From: Bin87 sp034423595
Lineage (GTDB): Bacteria; Chloroflexota; Dehalococcoidia; Lucifugimonadales; UBA3495
DNA length: 64,000 nt
Direction: 5' to 3'
Assembly (NCBI GenBank): GCA_965207025.1
Contig: OZ242258.1
Coordinates: forward strand, 1,240,001-1,304,000
Shown: one piece after another, positions 1-6,804 of the stretch
Layout of the letters: each line of letters starts with the position of its first letter
How positions within the stretch are numbered: the first letter of the stretch is position 1
Position numbers and translations under genes: made by a program
Notes under the pieces: generated by a model
Databases searched by the model: none
Told to the model about the DNA's origin: nothing
The model's input: only the letters and a program-made list of their open reading frames with translations

Positions 1-168
1 GGACGGGAGCACAACGACTCCAACGTGCTGTCCATGGGTCAGCGCCTAGTGTCGTGGGAAACGGCGCGGGAAATCGTGGACGTGTGGCTGACCACCGAGT
101 TCGAGGGCGGACGCCACCTGCGGCGGATCAATCAGATAGACGATGAACCGCAGCGGCTCACACCCTAA
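1..168 (+). CDS. rpiB: Ribose-5-phosphate isomerase B, C-terminal part
   Basis: Open from the first base of the window and ending in TAA at 166-168, giving the last 55 residues. The stretch GREHNDSNVLSMGQR followed by TEFEGGRHLRRINQI is the typical end of RpiB/LacAB isomerases, which interconvert ribose-5-phosphate and ribulose-5-phosphate in the pentose phosphate pathway. The N-terminal part, with the catalytic Cys/Asp region, lies outside the window. It converges with the minus-strand operon that ends at 250. The family call is secure for so short a piece because the SREHND- and EFEGGRH-type motifs are both present. Confidence 0.85.
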   Translation, partial: GREHNDSNVLSMGQRLVSWETAREIVDVWLTTEFEGGRHLRRINQIDDEPQRLTP

Positions 169-196
169 AAGCGCAAAGGGAATGCGATGAATCAAT

Positions 197-224
197 GTAG
201 GGGCGAATGATTATTCGCCCCTAC
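197..224. repeat. 28-bp REP-like palindrome, family A copy 1
   Basis: Arms GTAGGGGCGAAT and ATTCGCCCCTAC surround a 4-base centre. A second copy, a perfect palindrome, lies at 17635-17662. Both copies are preceded by ATGCGATGA about 8 bases upstream of the arm, so the repeated unit is longer than the palindrome. It sits between convergent genes, where it may also act as a transcription barrier. Confidence 0.85.
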
Positions 225-249
225 GCGGTTACGGCTGTTGTAACGCTGC

Positions 250-864
250 CTATGGCGTCAAAGCGTCAGTCACGCCGATCATGCTGTCGCGGGTGACCAG
301 GACAGCGAGCTCGTCTTCGGTCATGCCGTCGGTTCCGGCAGGCCGGCGGGGCAGCACGAGATACCGCATGTCGGCTGTGCTGTCCAAGACGTCCACCTGC
401 GTCCCGTCGGGCACGGAATATCCGAATTCAGCCATCACATCGCGCGGGTCGCTCACGGCGCGGGAGCGGTAGGCAAGGCTCTTATACCAGTCCGGCGGGC
501 GGCCCAGCAGCATTCTCGGATAACAGGAACAGAGTGTGCATACCACCAAGTTGTGCACGTCCTCGGTGTTCTGCACCACCGTCAAGTGTGGCGTATCCGC
601 CGGAATTTCGATTCCCAGCTCACCAAGCGCCGAACGGGCGTCTGAGAGCAAGCGGGCTTTGAAGTCAGCATCGGCCCACGCGCGCGCCACTACGCGGGCG
701 CCGTCCGCCGGAGTCCGACCGTCCATCAGGTAAACCTGTCGCTGCACCTCATCGGCCGTCAGCAGACCCTTTTCGGCCAGCAGCGCCTCTATCGCCACCG
801 AGCGGAGGGCGACATCGCCCATCGGCTGGTCGTGTACATGGTCTTCAACGTGAGTAGCGGTCAT
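250..864 (-). CDS. Cobalt-type nitrile hydratase alpha subunit / thiocyanate hydrolase gamma-like
   Basis: 204 residues from an ATG at 864 preceded by AGGGAGGG; a longer in-frame reading lacks such a site. The metal claw C109-T-L-C112-S113-C114 is present. In this family these cysteines are oxidised post-translationally and bind a non-corrin Co(III) or Fe(III) that hydrates nitriles or hydrolyses thiocyanate. Thr in the second position is the cobalt-type signature. Length and the surrounding VVCTLCSCYPRMLLGRPPDWYKS segment match the family. It is the last gene of a minus-strand operon whose beta subunit is split into two genes (3610-3912, 3314-3613), as in thiocyanate hydrolase and three-subunit nitrile hydratases. 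The substrate cannot be read from sequence. Confidence 0.9.
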   Translation of the reverse strand: MTATHVEDHVHDQPMGDVALRSVAIEALLAEKGLLTADEVQRQVYLMDGRTPADGARVVARAWADADFKARLLSDARSALGELGIEIPADTPHLTVVQNTEDVHNLVVCTLCSCYPRMLLGRPPDWYKSLAYRSRAVSDPRDVMAEFGYSVPDGTQVDVLDSTADMRYLVLPRRPAGTDGMTEDELAVLVTRDSMIGVTDALTP

Positions 865-874
865 GTTTCCCTCC

Positions 875-1990
875 CTAGTTGTGACAGCCCCGCGCCTCAA
901 TATCCCAAACCGCCTCCACTATTCCGTCGCGTATGCCGATGAACCGGTCCCAACGGCTCACCATGGCGTCCTGCTGGCCGGGGAGCAACATCACCTGATC
1001 GCCAACCATCAGTTCAGCGCCCTCTGCCACCCGGAACACCGTTCGGTCGGCATCCATATCAACCGCCTCGACCCCTGGCCGGCCTTCGACTCGTGGCAAC
1101 CCCTTGATACCACATACTGCGCGGGCGCCGGCGTCGCCAATCGCCGTTCCCGGCCGCGGGACGCTGATGATGGTACTCAGCACCTTCCCTGCCAGGTGAA
1201 AGTCCTGCATGTAATCGTATGAGGTTTCCATCACCAGGTAGGAACCGCCTTGGATTTCAGTGACCTCCGGCATGTCCCCGGCGATGTCATAGCTCCACGT
1301 CTCTCCCGTAGATACGATCTCCACCGGCAGCCCGGCAGCGATCATGCCATCCCGCAGATCCAGAACCGGCTGGATGAGATGGTGGGCTTCAGTGGCTCGG
1401 TCCTCCCGGTCTCCGGATGGCTCGGCCATCATCTGGTGGCTCATCACGCCTTTCAAAGATAGTCCGGGCAGCGAATCGATCAACCGGGCCAGAGCCACGC
1501 CGGATTCCACTCCTTGCTCTCCTTCCTGCACGCCGCACCGGAGCAGTCCGGTTTCCTGTTCGATGACCACGCCCAGATCTACGCCTTGAGCCGCGGCGAC
1601 CTCGGAAAGGTCGCGGGCATTGGCCTCATTCTCGCAGGCCACCAGAATCTCGGCCTCGTCCGCCAGGGCACAGAGCCGGGCAATCTTCGGTGGCGCAACC
1701 ACCTCGCTGGTAACGAATACGCTGGCCACTCCACCCTGGACCATCACCTCGGCCTCGGCGACCTTGGCCGCGCACACTCCGCCAACGGTACCGCCCCTCT
1801 GGATTTGCCGGAGAGCCAAGGCCGGGCTCTTGTGATTCTTGCTATGTCCGCGCAACTTGCTGTGGCGTTCACCGTAGTAATCGGCAATCACATCCATGTT
1901 GTGATCCAACGCGTCCATATCGAGGATCAGACATGGAGTATCCAGTTCCTCAATCGGCGTGCCGGGTTGGGGTTCATACGCTTCAGTCAT
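875..1990 (-). CDS. D-threonine aldolase / D-serine dehydratase-like PLP protein (lysine present)
   Basis: 371 residues from the ATG at 1990, which has GGAGG seven bases upstream; an ATG two codons earlier sits on top of that site and is less likely. The N-terminal PLP barrel of fold-type III begins EELDTPCLILDMD, and the PLP lysine is probably K51 in RGHSKNHKSP (family: RPHxKTHK). The C-terminal metal motif, normally P-x-H-C/x-D, reads LPGQQDAMVSRWD, so the His ligand is Gln and a cysteine, if expected, is also Gln. It ends 10 bases before the nitrile hydratase alpha gene. Family is confident; the reaction is not, given the altered metal site. Confidence 0.8.
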   Translation of the reverse strand: MTEAYEPQPGTPIEELDTPCLILDMDALDHNMDVIADYYGERHSKLRGHSKNHKSPALALRQIQRGGTVGGVCAAKVAEAEVMVQGGVASVFVTSEVVAPPKIARLCALADEAEILVACENEANARDLSEVAAAQGVDLGVVIEQETGLLRCGVQEGEQGVESGVALARLIDSLPGLSLKGVMSHQMMAEPSGDREDRATEAHHLIQPVLDLRDGMIAAGLPVEIVSTGETWSYDIAGDMPEVTEIQGGSYLVMETSYDYMQDFHLAGKVLSTIISVPRPGTAIGDAGARAVCGIKGLPRVEGRPGVEAVDMDADRTVFRVAEGAELMVGDQVMLLPGQQDAMVSRWDRFIGIRDGIVEAVWDIEARGCHN

Positions 1991-2040
1991 GGACATACCT
2001 CCGAGGTTCCCGCATATCCAAGTTGTATCGATATTTCCCG

Positions 2041-2090
2041 TCATTCCCGCGCTTTTACTTCCTTCATTCCCGCTTTCGCGGGAATCCAGT
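2041..2090. repeat. REP-like palindromes of the ATTCCCGC family
   Basis: Contains TCATTCCCGC at 2041 and a hairpin with arms ATTCCCGC and GCGGGAAT around TTTC at 2066-2085, followed by CCAG. Related elements lie at 13876-13978 and 29337-29414. It lies in the gap between two aldolase-like genes of the same operon, so it would be transcribed and fold in the mRNA. Confidence 0.8.
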
Positions 2091-2119
2091 GAATACAATA
2101 TAGGGCCAACGACGAGACA

Positions 2120-3265
2120 CTACCCCAGCTGCCCCCGGCCCGCAACGCGCCAATACCCGACCAGTTTGCCATCCCGCACGGCGCGGATGTAGTCATACTG
2201 ATTGATACAAAGAGCCAGGTTATACGGAACCAGGTGAATCTTGTCGTTGGGCATCAACTGCTCGGTGGCCGGCTCCTGCAAATCCAGGATTCCATGCTCC
2301 GCGCTGAACCGAGTAGCGACGGCGCCAGGGAGCCCGTCCAGAACAGGTACGCCGAAATCAGGCCCGGTAGTCTTGTGACCGGAATCCACCACGGCCCGGC
2401 CCGCCACGGGGTGACTGATCACCGTGGCCAGAATCTTGGCCGCCGGTTGAAATTCGGGACGGATTCGCAGTGTCTCCACATCCATCAAGGGATACACCCC
2501 AGCCTGAATCTCGGTAACGCCCGACAGTTGTGAAACTATATCGTAGCTGTAAGTGCTGCCCGCACTCACTGTCGGAACCTCAATACGAGCCTGCTCCAGG
2601 TCGCCTCGCGTGTCCAATATCGGTTGCAACCGACCACGGGTTTCGGCCGCCAACTCGTCCCGGTCGGTCATTGTCAACGGCCCTTCGTAGGCCATTATCC
2701 CTTCAAACGACAAGCCGGGAGCGTCCGTGATTTTCCGCGCCAACTCAACAGCATCATGCCCGGGCAACACGCCGCCAAACCCGTAGCCGGCGTCAATGTC
2801 CACCAACACGCCCAAGGTAACGCCGGCGGCCTGCGCAGCCTCGGCGAGGTCCTCAACGTTGCGGGAGTCGTCCACGGCCACACTCAACGTAATTCGGCCA
2901 CCCAAAGCAACCAGCCGGCGAATCTTCGCGGTGGTAACCACCCGGCCCGCTATCAGTATGTCCTCAATCGCCGGCGAATCGTCGTCGCCCCCGGCAAATG
3001 CCTCGGCTTCCCCAAGCGAACTGACCGCCACGCCGCCGGAATTGTATCCCGCAGCCAACTGCAAACGCGCGATCTCAGGGCAGCCATGGCAGGAAACATG
3101 CGGGCGAACCGTGACCTGACCGGCGGCCAGTCCCCTTCCGGAGCTGCCAACAGCGCCATGCAGAACCGCGATGTTCTGCTCCATCACCTCCAGGTCAACC
3201 ACTAGGGCCGGCGTGTCCAGTTCCCCTGTGGGGGTGCCAACGGCCTGAAATATCGGTCGCTCCAA
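2120..3265 (-). CDS. D-threonine aldolase-like protein lacking the PLP lysine
   Basis: 381 residues from a TTG at 3265 (GAGAGG about 10 bases upstream); a nearby ATG at 3272 is out of frame. The fold is clear: GELDTPALVVDLE, IARLQLAAGYNSGG and VSAGSTYSYDI match alanine-racemase-N/DSD1-type proteins. The family motif RPHxKTHK reads RPHVSCHG (residues 54-61): both lysines are gone, replaced by Ser58 and Gly61. The codons TCC and GGC are unambiguous and the frame is open on both sides. The metal motif region reads VPYNLALCINQYD, with Asn where His is usual. It probably cannot form an internal aldimine. It is about 130 bases upstream of a lysine-containing paralog, so a non-catalytic partner subunit is possible. 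Confidence 0.75.
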   Translation of the reverse strand: MERPIFQAVGTPTGELDTPALVVDLEVMEQNIAVLHGAVGSSGRGLAAGQVTVRPHVSCHGCPEIARLQLAAGYNSGGVAVSSLGEAEAFAGGDDDSPAIEDILIAGRVVTTAKIRRLVALGGRITLSVAVDDSRNVEDLAEAAQAAGVTLGVLVDIDAGYGFGGVLPGHDAVELARKITDAPGLSFEGIMAYEGPLTMTDRDELAAETRGRLQPILDTRGDLEQARIEVPTVSAGSTYSYDIVSQLSGVTEIQAGVYPLMDVETLRIRPEFQPAAKILATVISHPVAGRAVVDSGHKTTGPDFGVPVLDGLPGAVATRFSAEHGILDLQEPATEQLMPNDKIHLVPYNLALCINQYDYIRAVRDGKLVGYWRVAGRGQLG

Positions 3266-3313
3266 CGTTCATGTACCTCTCAATCGCGGCTCTCTCCGGC
3301 AGGATAGCACAAA

Positions 3314-3613
3314 TCAGGCCGGCTCCAACCAGTGCTGGTACACATCCACCAGCAGCGTATCGGCGGGGCTGCCGGCATAGTCTGGCCAAAGGTCGGTCTG
3401 ACGCAAACGTACGCGGTAAAGCGGCTGACGCGGCAATCCGTCGCCCCCATGCGCCAGCGACTCAGGGTTGGGATAAACGCCGCACAGCGCATCCACAACA
3501 CCGGTATGCCCCTGAATGTAAGCCGGCGTCCGAAAGTGATGCGCCGGCGAGCCAACGCGGACACGCACGGTTGCGCCATTAGAATAGAGAACGGATTCGG
3601 CAGGTGTTGTCAC
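3314..3613 (-). CDS. Nitrile hydratase beta subunit, C-terminal (SH3-like) half
   Basis: 99 residues from a GTG at 3613 that overlaps the stop of the preceding gene as GTGA, implying translational coupling. The sequence ATVRVRVGSP, RTPAYIQGHTGVV, SLAHGG, LYRVRLRQTDLW and VDVYQHWLEPA is the C-terminal SH3-like domain of nitrile hydratase beta (thiocyanate hydrolase alpha, ScnA-like). It would pack against the alpha/gamma metal site encoded at 250-864. A whole beta subunit is about 220 residues, so this is one half of a split subunit and not a truncation: the other half is intact directly upstream. Confidence 0.85.
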   Translation of the reverse strand: MTTPAESVLYSNGATVRVRVGSPAHHFRTPAYIQGHTGVVDALCGVYPNPESLAHGGDGLPRQPLYRVRLRQTDLWPDYAGSPADTLLVDVYQHWLEPA

Positions 3614-3912
3614 AGCCCCCGCTCCCGCAACTCCGCCGCCTTCGCGTCAATCTCCGCCGCCGTCAGTATCCCCTTCTCAATCAGCAAAATTTCCAACGCT
3701 GCCGTCCACTTCTCGTAGTAGGACAACGCTTCGTATTGCTCAGGCGGCAGGCTTTCGATGGCGCGGCGCATTTCGTCGGTGGTGCGGATGCCCTGCGCGC
3801 CTAGCACTTGGTGCACCGCATCCACTCGACGCTCCCAGTCGCTGTATTCATGCTCGCTGCGGTCGATGGGCGTGTCGTCGGGCCAACCGCCCCGGTCGTG
3901 TACTCCGGGCAT
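3610..3912 (-). CDS. Nitrile hydratase beta subunit, N-terminal half
   Basis: 100 residues from the ATG at 3912 with AGGAG seven bases upstream; an upstream extension would translate a REP-like repeat and is rejected. The start MPGVHDRGGW and the helical stretch MRRAIESLPPEQYEALSYYEKW, then ILLIEKGILTAAEID, are the N-terminal domain of nitrile hydratase beta (ScnB-like in thiocyanate hydrolase). One arginine of this helix is kept (MRR), but the usual Glu-Arg pair reads Glu-Ser. Arginines here contact the modified cysteines of the alpha subunit, so the change may matter. Overlaps the next gene by four bases. Confidence 0.85.
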   Translation of the reverse strand: MPGVHDRGGWPDDTPIDRSEHEYSDWERRVDAVHQVLGAQGIRTTDEMRRAIESLPPEQYEALSYYEKWTAALEILLIEKGILTAAEIDAKAAELRERGL

Positions 3913-3927
3913 AGTGAAGCTCCTGTC

Positions 3928-3966
3928 CCCTCTCCCCTTGTGGGAGAGGGCTAGGGTGAGGGGGTC
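3928..3966. repeat. REP-like element with CCCTCTCCC arms
   Basis: Arms CCCTCTCCC (3928-3936) and GGGAGAGGG (3942-3950) are followed by CTAGGGTGAGGGGG. On the minus strand the element supplies the stop codon and last few codons of the deacetylase gene, so the repeat has inserted at, or the gene has ended within, the element. A decayed relative lies at 25009-25046. Confidence 0.75.
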
Positions 3967-4778
3967 ATGTTCTCCCACATCTCGGCAACGTCAATGGCCC
4001 GCATGAACCGGACGCCGGGGAATGTCTTGATGTATTCAATCAGCCGTTCCAGCATCAGCAGCCGGCCGGGACGCCCGATGTACTGCGGGTGCATCGTCAG
4101 GTTGAAGCAGCGGCCATACCGGTAGATGCCGCGGAACTCGGCGGCCCAGCTGTCGAACACCTCGTCGGGGTTACGCATCGGCCCCAATCGGTTGGCGGAC
4201 GGCGCATACGCGAAGTGGGGCGCGTCGTCCAGCAGCCAGTGAATGGGCAACTCGACCATCTGCCGCGGAGGCTCTCCGCCCTCCACGTAGTAGGGCGCGT
4301 CGTCCCCCATCAGGCTGCTGTCGTAGCGGAAGTTGTGCTTTGCAAGAAGGTCCAGGGATACCGGGCTGAGTTCCCAGCTGGGCGAACGGTATCCGACCGG
4401 CGCCTCGCCGGTGAGATCGCCCAGAATGCCGATGCCTTTGATGAGCACCTCCTCTTCCCGCTCCGGCGTCAGAGTGGCCGGCGGTTCGTGGATGTAGCCG
4501 TGATGTGCGACTTCGTGTCCCTGGCCGGCGATTTCGCGCACCAGATCAGGGTGAGTTTCCGCAACCATGCCGGGAATGTAGAAGCTGCCTGGGATGCCCT
4601 GGGCGTCCAGCATATCCAGGATGCGCGGCGTGGCGACGCTGGGGCCGTATTCCGCCATGGAGAGCAGACTGGGATAGTTGATGAAATCCGGGTTGCGGTT
4701 CAACCAGGAGGTAACGCCGTCAACGTCAAAGGTGATGAGAGCGACGCAGTTGACGTCGTCGGGCCAGATACCTGCCAT
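3951..4778 (-). CDS. CE4-family polysaccharide deacetylase / PuuE-like amidohydrolase
   Basis: 275 residues. NodB-homology motifs are present: TFDVD near residue 18 (Asp pair), HEVAHHGYIHE (two metal histidines) and GYRSPSW. There is no signal peptide and the metal motif is followed by a long substrate region (WLLDDAPHFAYAPSANRLGP), which fits the cytoplasmic PuuE/peptidoglycan-deacetylase-like branch acting on small amides more than a secreted chitin deacetylase. It starts 20 bases after serS and ends 38 bases before the nitrile hydratase beta-N gene, so it is probably co-transcribed with that cluster. Its last residues are encoded in a REP-like repeat. The substrate is unknown. Confidence 0.8.
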   Translation of the reverse strand: MAGIWPDDVNCVALITFDVDGVTSWLNRNPDFINYPSLLSMAEYGPSVATPRILDMLDAQGIPGSFYIPGMVAETHPDLVREIAGQGHEVAHHGYIHEPPATLTPEREEEVLIKGIGILGDLTGEAPVGYRSPSWELSPVSLDLLAKHNFRYDSSLMGDDAPYYVEGGEPPRQMVELPIHWLLDDAPHFAYAPSANRLGPMRNPDEVFDSWAAEFRGIYRYGRCFNLTMHPQYIGRPGRLLMLERLIEYIKTFPGVRFMRAIDVAEMWENMTPSP

Positions 4779-4798
4779 TTTGTTCCTCCCACCAACTC

Positions 4799-6079
4799 TT
4801 ACAGCAACGGAATCCGGTCAAACCCCGTGTAAGGCCGCAGCACCTCGGGGATGACCACGGACCCATCGGGCTGCTGGTTGTTTTCCAGGATGGCGATGAT
4901 GACGCGCGGCAAGGCCAGGCCGGATCCGTTCAGCGTGTGGACGAATCGGGGGCGTTCACCCACACCCGGGCGGTAGCGAATGTTGGCGCGCCGGGCCTGA
5001 AAGTCAGTGCAGTTGGAGCAGGAAGAGACTTCAAGCCACTCCTGCGAGCCCGCGGCCCAAACCTCCACGTCATAGGACTTGGCAGACGGGAACGAGATGT
5101 CTCCGGCGCACAGTTGCAGGATGCGGTAAGGCAGGTCGAGCCGTTGGCAAACAGTCTCGGCATTGCCCAGCAACGACTCCAGCTCATCGAAAGAAGTATC
5201 CGGTTCAACGAACTTGTACATCTCGACTTTATTGAACTGATGGACGCGCTTGATTCCACGGGTATCGCGCCCGGCGGCGGCTTTTTCACGTCGGAAACAA
5301 GGCGTGTGAGCTACGTAATACAGTGGCAGTTGGTCGGCCTCCAGTATCTCGTCGCGGTGGAGGTTGGTCACCGGTACTTCCGCGGTTGGAATCAGCCAAA
5401 GGTCATCCTCTTCATCGTGGTAAAGATTGTCGGCGAACAGGGGGAGGTTGCCGGAACCCTCCATCGTTTCGCGGCGCACGATGATCGGCAGAGCCATCTC
5501 GGTATAGCCATGCTCATTGCCATGCAGATCGAGCATCCACGAAATGATAGCGCGTTCCAGACGCGCGCCATAACCGTTGAGGGTGTAGAAACGGCTGCCG
5601 GATAGCTTGACGCCGCGCTGGAAGTCTATGATGCCCAGATTCTCTGCAATATCCCAGTGGGGTTGAGCATCGAAATCGAGGGAGATGGGTTCGCCCCACC
5701 GGCGGAGTTCCAGGTTGCAGGTCTCGTCAAGGCCGTCGGGCGTGCTGGCGTCCGGCAGGTTGGGCAGCGCCATCATGGCGTCGTTGATACGGGAATCCAG
5801 GTCACGCACCTCGTCTTCCAGGGCGCTGATCCTCTGGCCGACTTCGCGCATTTCAGCGATGACATCATCGGGAGGCTGATTGCCCTGTGAACGTGCTTGG
5901 CCAATTTCCCGGGAAACCTGATTGCGCCGGGCACGAAGTTCGTCACCCTCAGTAATTGCGACGCGACGTCGCGCATCGAGAGTCAGGATTTCGTCAAGGC
6001 AGTCCTCGTCCTCAGCCCGGCGGACCAGAGCGGCTCGAACGGCGTTGGTGTCGGAACGGATTTGTTCAATGGAAAGCAT
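4799..6079 (-). CDS. serS: Seryl-tRNA synthetase
   Basis: 426 residues, full family length. The N-terminal coiled-coil arm (residues about 1-105, rich in Arg/Glu heptads) binds the long variable arm of tRNA-Ser. The class II catalytic core follows: motif 2 FRREKAAAGRDTRG and motif 3 LNGSGLALPRVIIAILENNQ. It charges tRNA-Ser in the cytoplasm. It lies 12 bases after the Uma2-like gene and 20 bases before the deacetylase in the same orientation. Confidence 0.97.
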   Translation of the reverse strand: MLSIEQIRSDTNAVRAALVRRAEDEDCLDEILTLDARRRVAITEGDELRARRNQVSREIGQARSQGNQPPDDVIAEMREVGQRISALEDEVRDLDSRINDAMMALPNLPDASTPDGLDETCNLELRRWGEPISLDFDAQPHWDIAENLGIIDFQRGVKLSGSRFYTLNGYGARLERAIISWMLDLHGNEHGYTEMALPIIVRRETMEGSGNLPLFADNLYHDEEDDLWLIPTAEVPVTNLHRDEILEADQLPLYYVAHTPCFRREKAAAGRDTRGIKRVHQFNKVEMYKFVEPDTSFDELESLLGNAETVCQRLDLPYRILQLCAGDISFPSAKSYDVEVWAAGSQEWLEVSSCSNCTDFQARRANIRYRPGVGERPRFVHTLNGSGLALPRVIIAILENNQQPDGSVVIPEVLRPYTGFDRIPLL

Positions 6080-6091
6080 AATCGGCTACGG

Positions 6092-6799
6092 TTACATCAA
6101 ATTGAAGATCAGTTGCCGGACGGCGAACGTGAAGCCTGGCAGCACGTCCTCTCCGTCCAGCATTTCGGGGTCATCGTGGAGTTCAGGCTCAGGAGCGCCA
6201 GCGCGGTAAATGCGGACGGTGCACTCAATGGGATCGATGAGCCAACCGAGCAGGGCGCCGTTGTCCATGTATTCCTGCATCTTGTTAAACAGTTCGGCCA
6301 AGTCCGACGGCCGCGACTGCGAAGTGGAACGTATTTCCACCACAAAATCCGGACAGTAGGGACGTGCCCGGGGCGCCTCGGATGGTGGTGGCAGAACTTT
6401 TTCTCGCGGACTCCAAGCGGCATCGGGACATCGTACAGCTCCGTTGGCCAGCCGGTAAGCGCTGGAGGAGCCGGTAGCCGTGCCAGGACGTCCCGCTGTG
6501 GTGTTCCAGATGTATAAAGCGCCAAAGGATTCGCCCTCGTGCTCGTCGGAAGGGACATACGTGGGCGCCATAATTTCAAGCACTCCGTCGGATGTGAGTT
6601 CCATTCGCCATGGGTCATTCCGGTTGGCTATGCAGACTTCCCAGAACCAATCTTCACAGGCATCCGGCCCGGCTGCTATCACCGCTTCCGGCAGCCGCAG
6701 CTTGATGGGGAACAGCCCAATATCGTCCACATTGGAAACCGACGACGTAGTTTCCGCTACCGCCGCATCCGGCGCGTTTGGCAAGGCAGTCGTCGTCAT
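6092..6799 (-). CDS. Uma2-family (DUF820) putative endonuclease
   Basis: 235 residues from the ATG at 6799, with GGAG eight bases upstream. A GTG at 6808 overlapping the lysS stop is an alternative start. Family motifs: LTSDGVLEIMAP, RCPDAAW, CPDFVVEI (the D...E-x-I/K-like PD-(D/E)XK core) and the terminal MQEYMDNGALLGWLIDP. Uma2 proteins are PD-(D/E)XK-fold nucleases of unknown biological role, abundant in Cyanobacteria and Chloroflexota. This one sits between two aminoacyl-tRNA synthetase genes. Confidence 0.85.
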   Translation of the reverse strand: MTTTALPNAPDAAVAETTSSVSNVDDIGLFPIKLRLPEAVIAAGPDACEDWFWEVCIANRNDPWRMELTSDGVLEIMAPTYVPSDEHEGESFGALYIWNTTAGRPGTATGSSSAYRLANGAVRCPDAAWSPREKVLPPPSEAPRARPYCPDFVVEIRSTSQSRPSDLAELFNKMQEYMDNGALLGWLIDPIECTVRIYRAGAPEPELHDDPEMLDGEDVLPGFTFAVRQLIFNLM

Positions 6800-6804
6800 G
6801 GTAA

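Noticed and set aside
3195..3389. Alternative ATG at 3272 for the lysine-less aldolase gene
   Set aside because: Out of frame; it stops after a short peptide while the TTG at 3265 gives the conserved start.
3913..3978. N-terminal extension of the nitrile hydratase beta-N gene
   Set aside because: It would translate the REP-like repeat; the ATG at 3912 has a good ribosome site and the conserved start.
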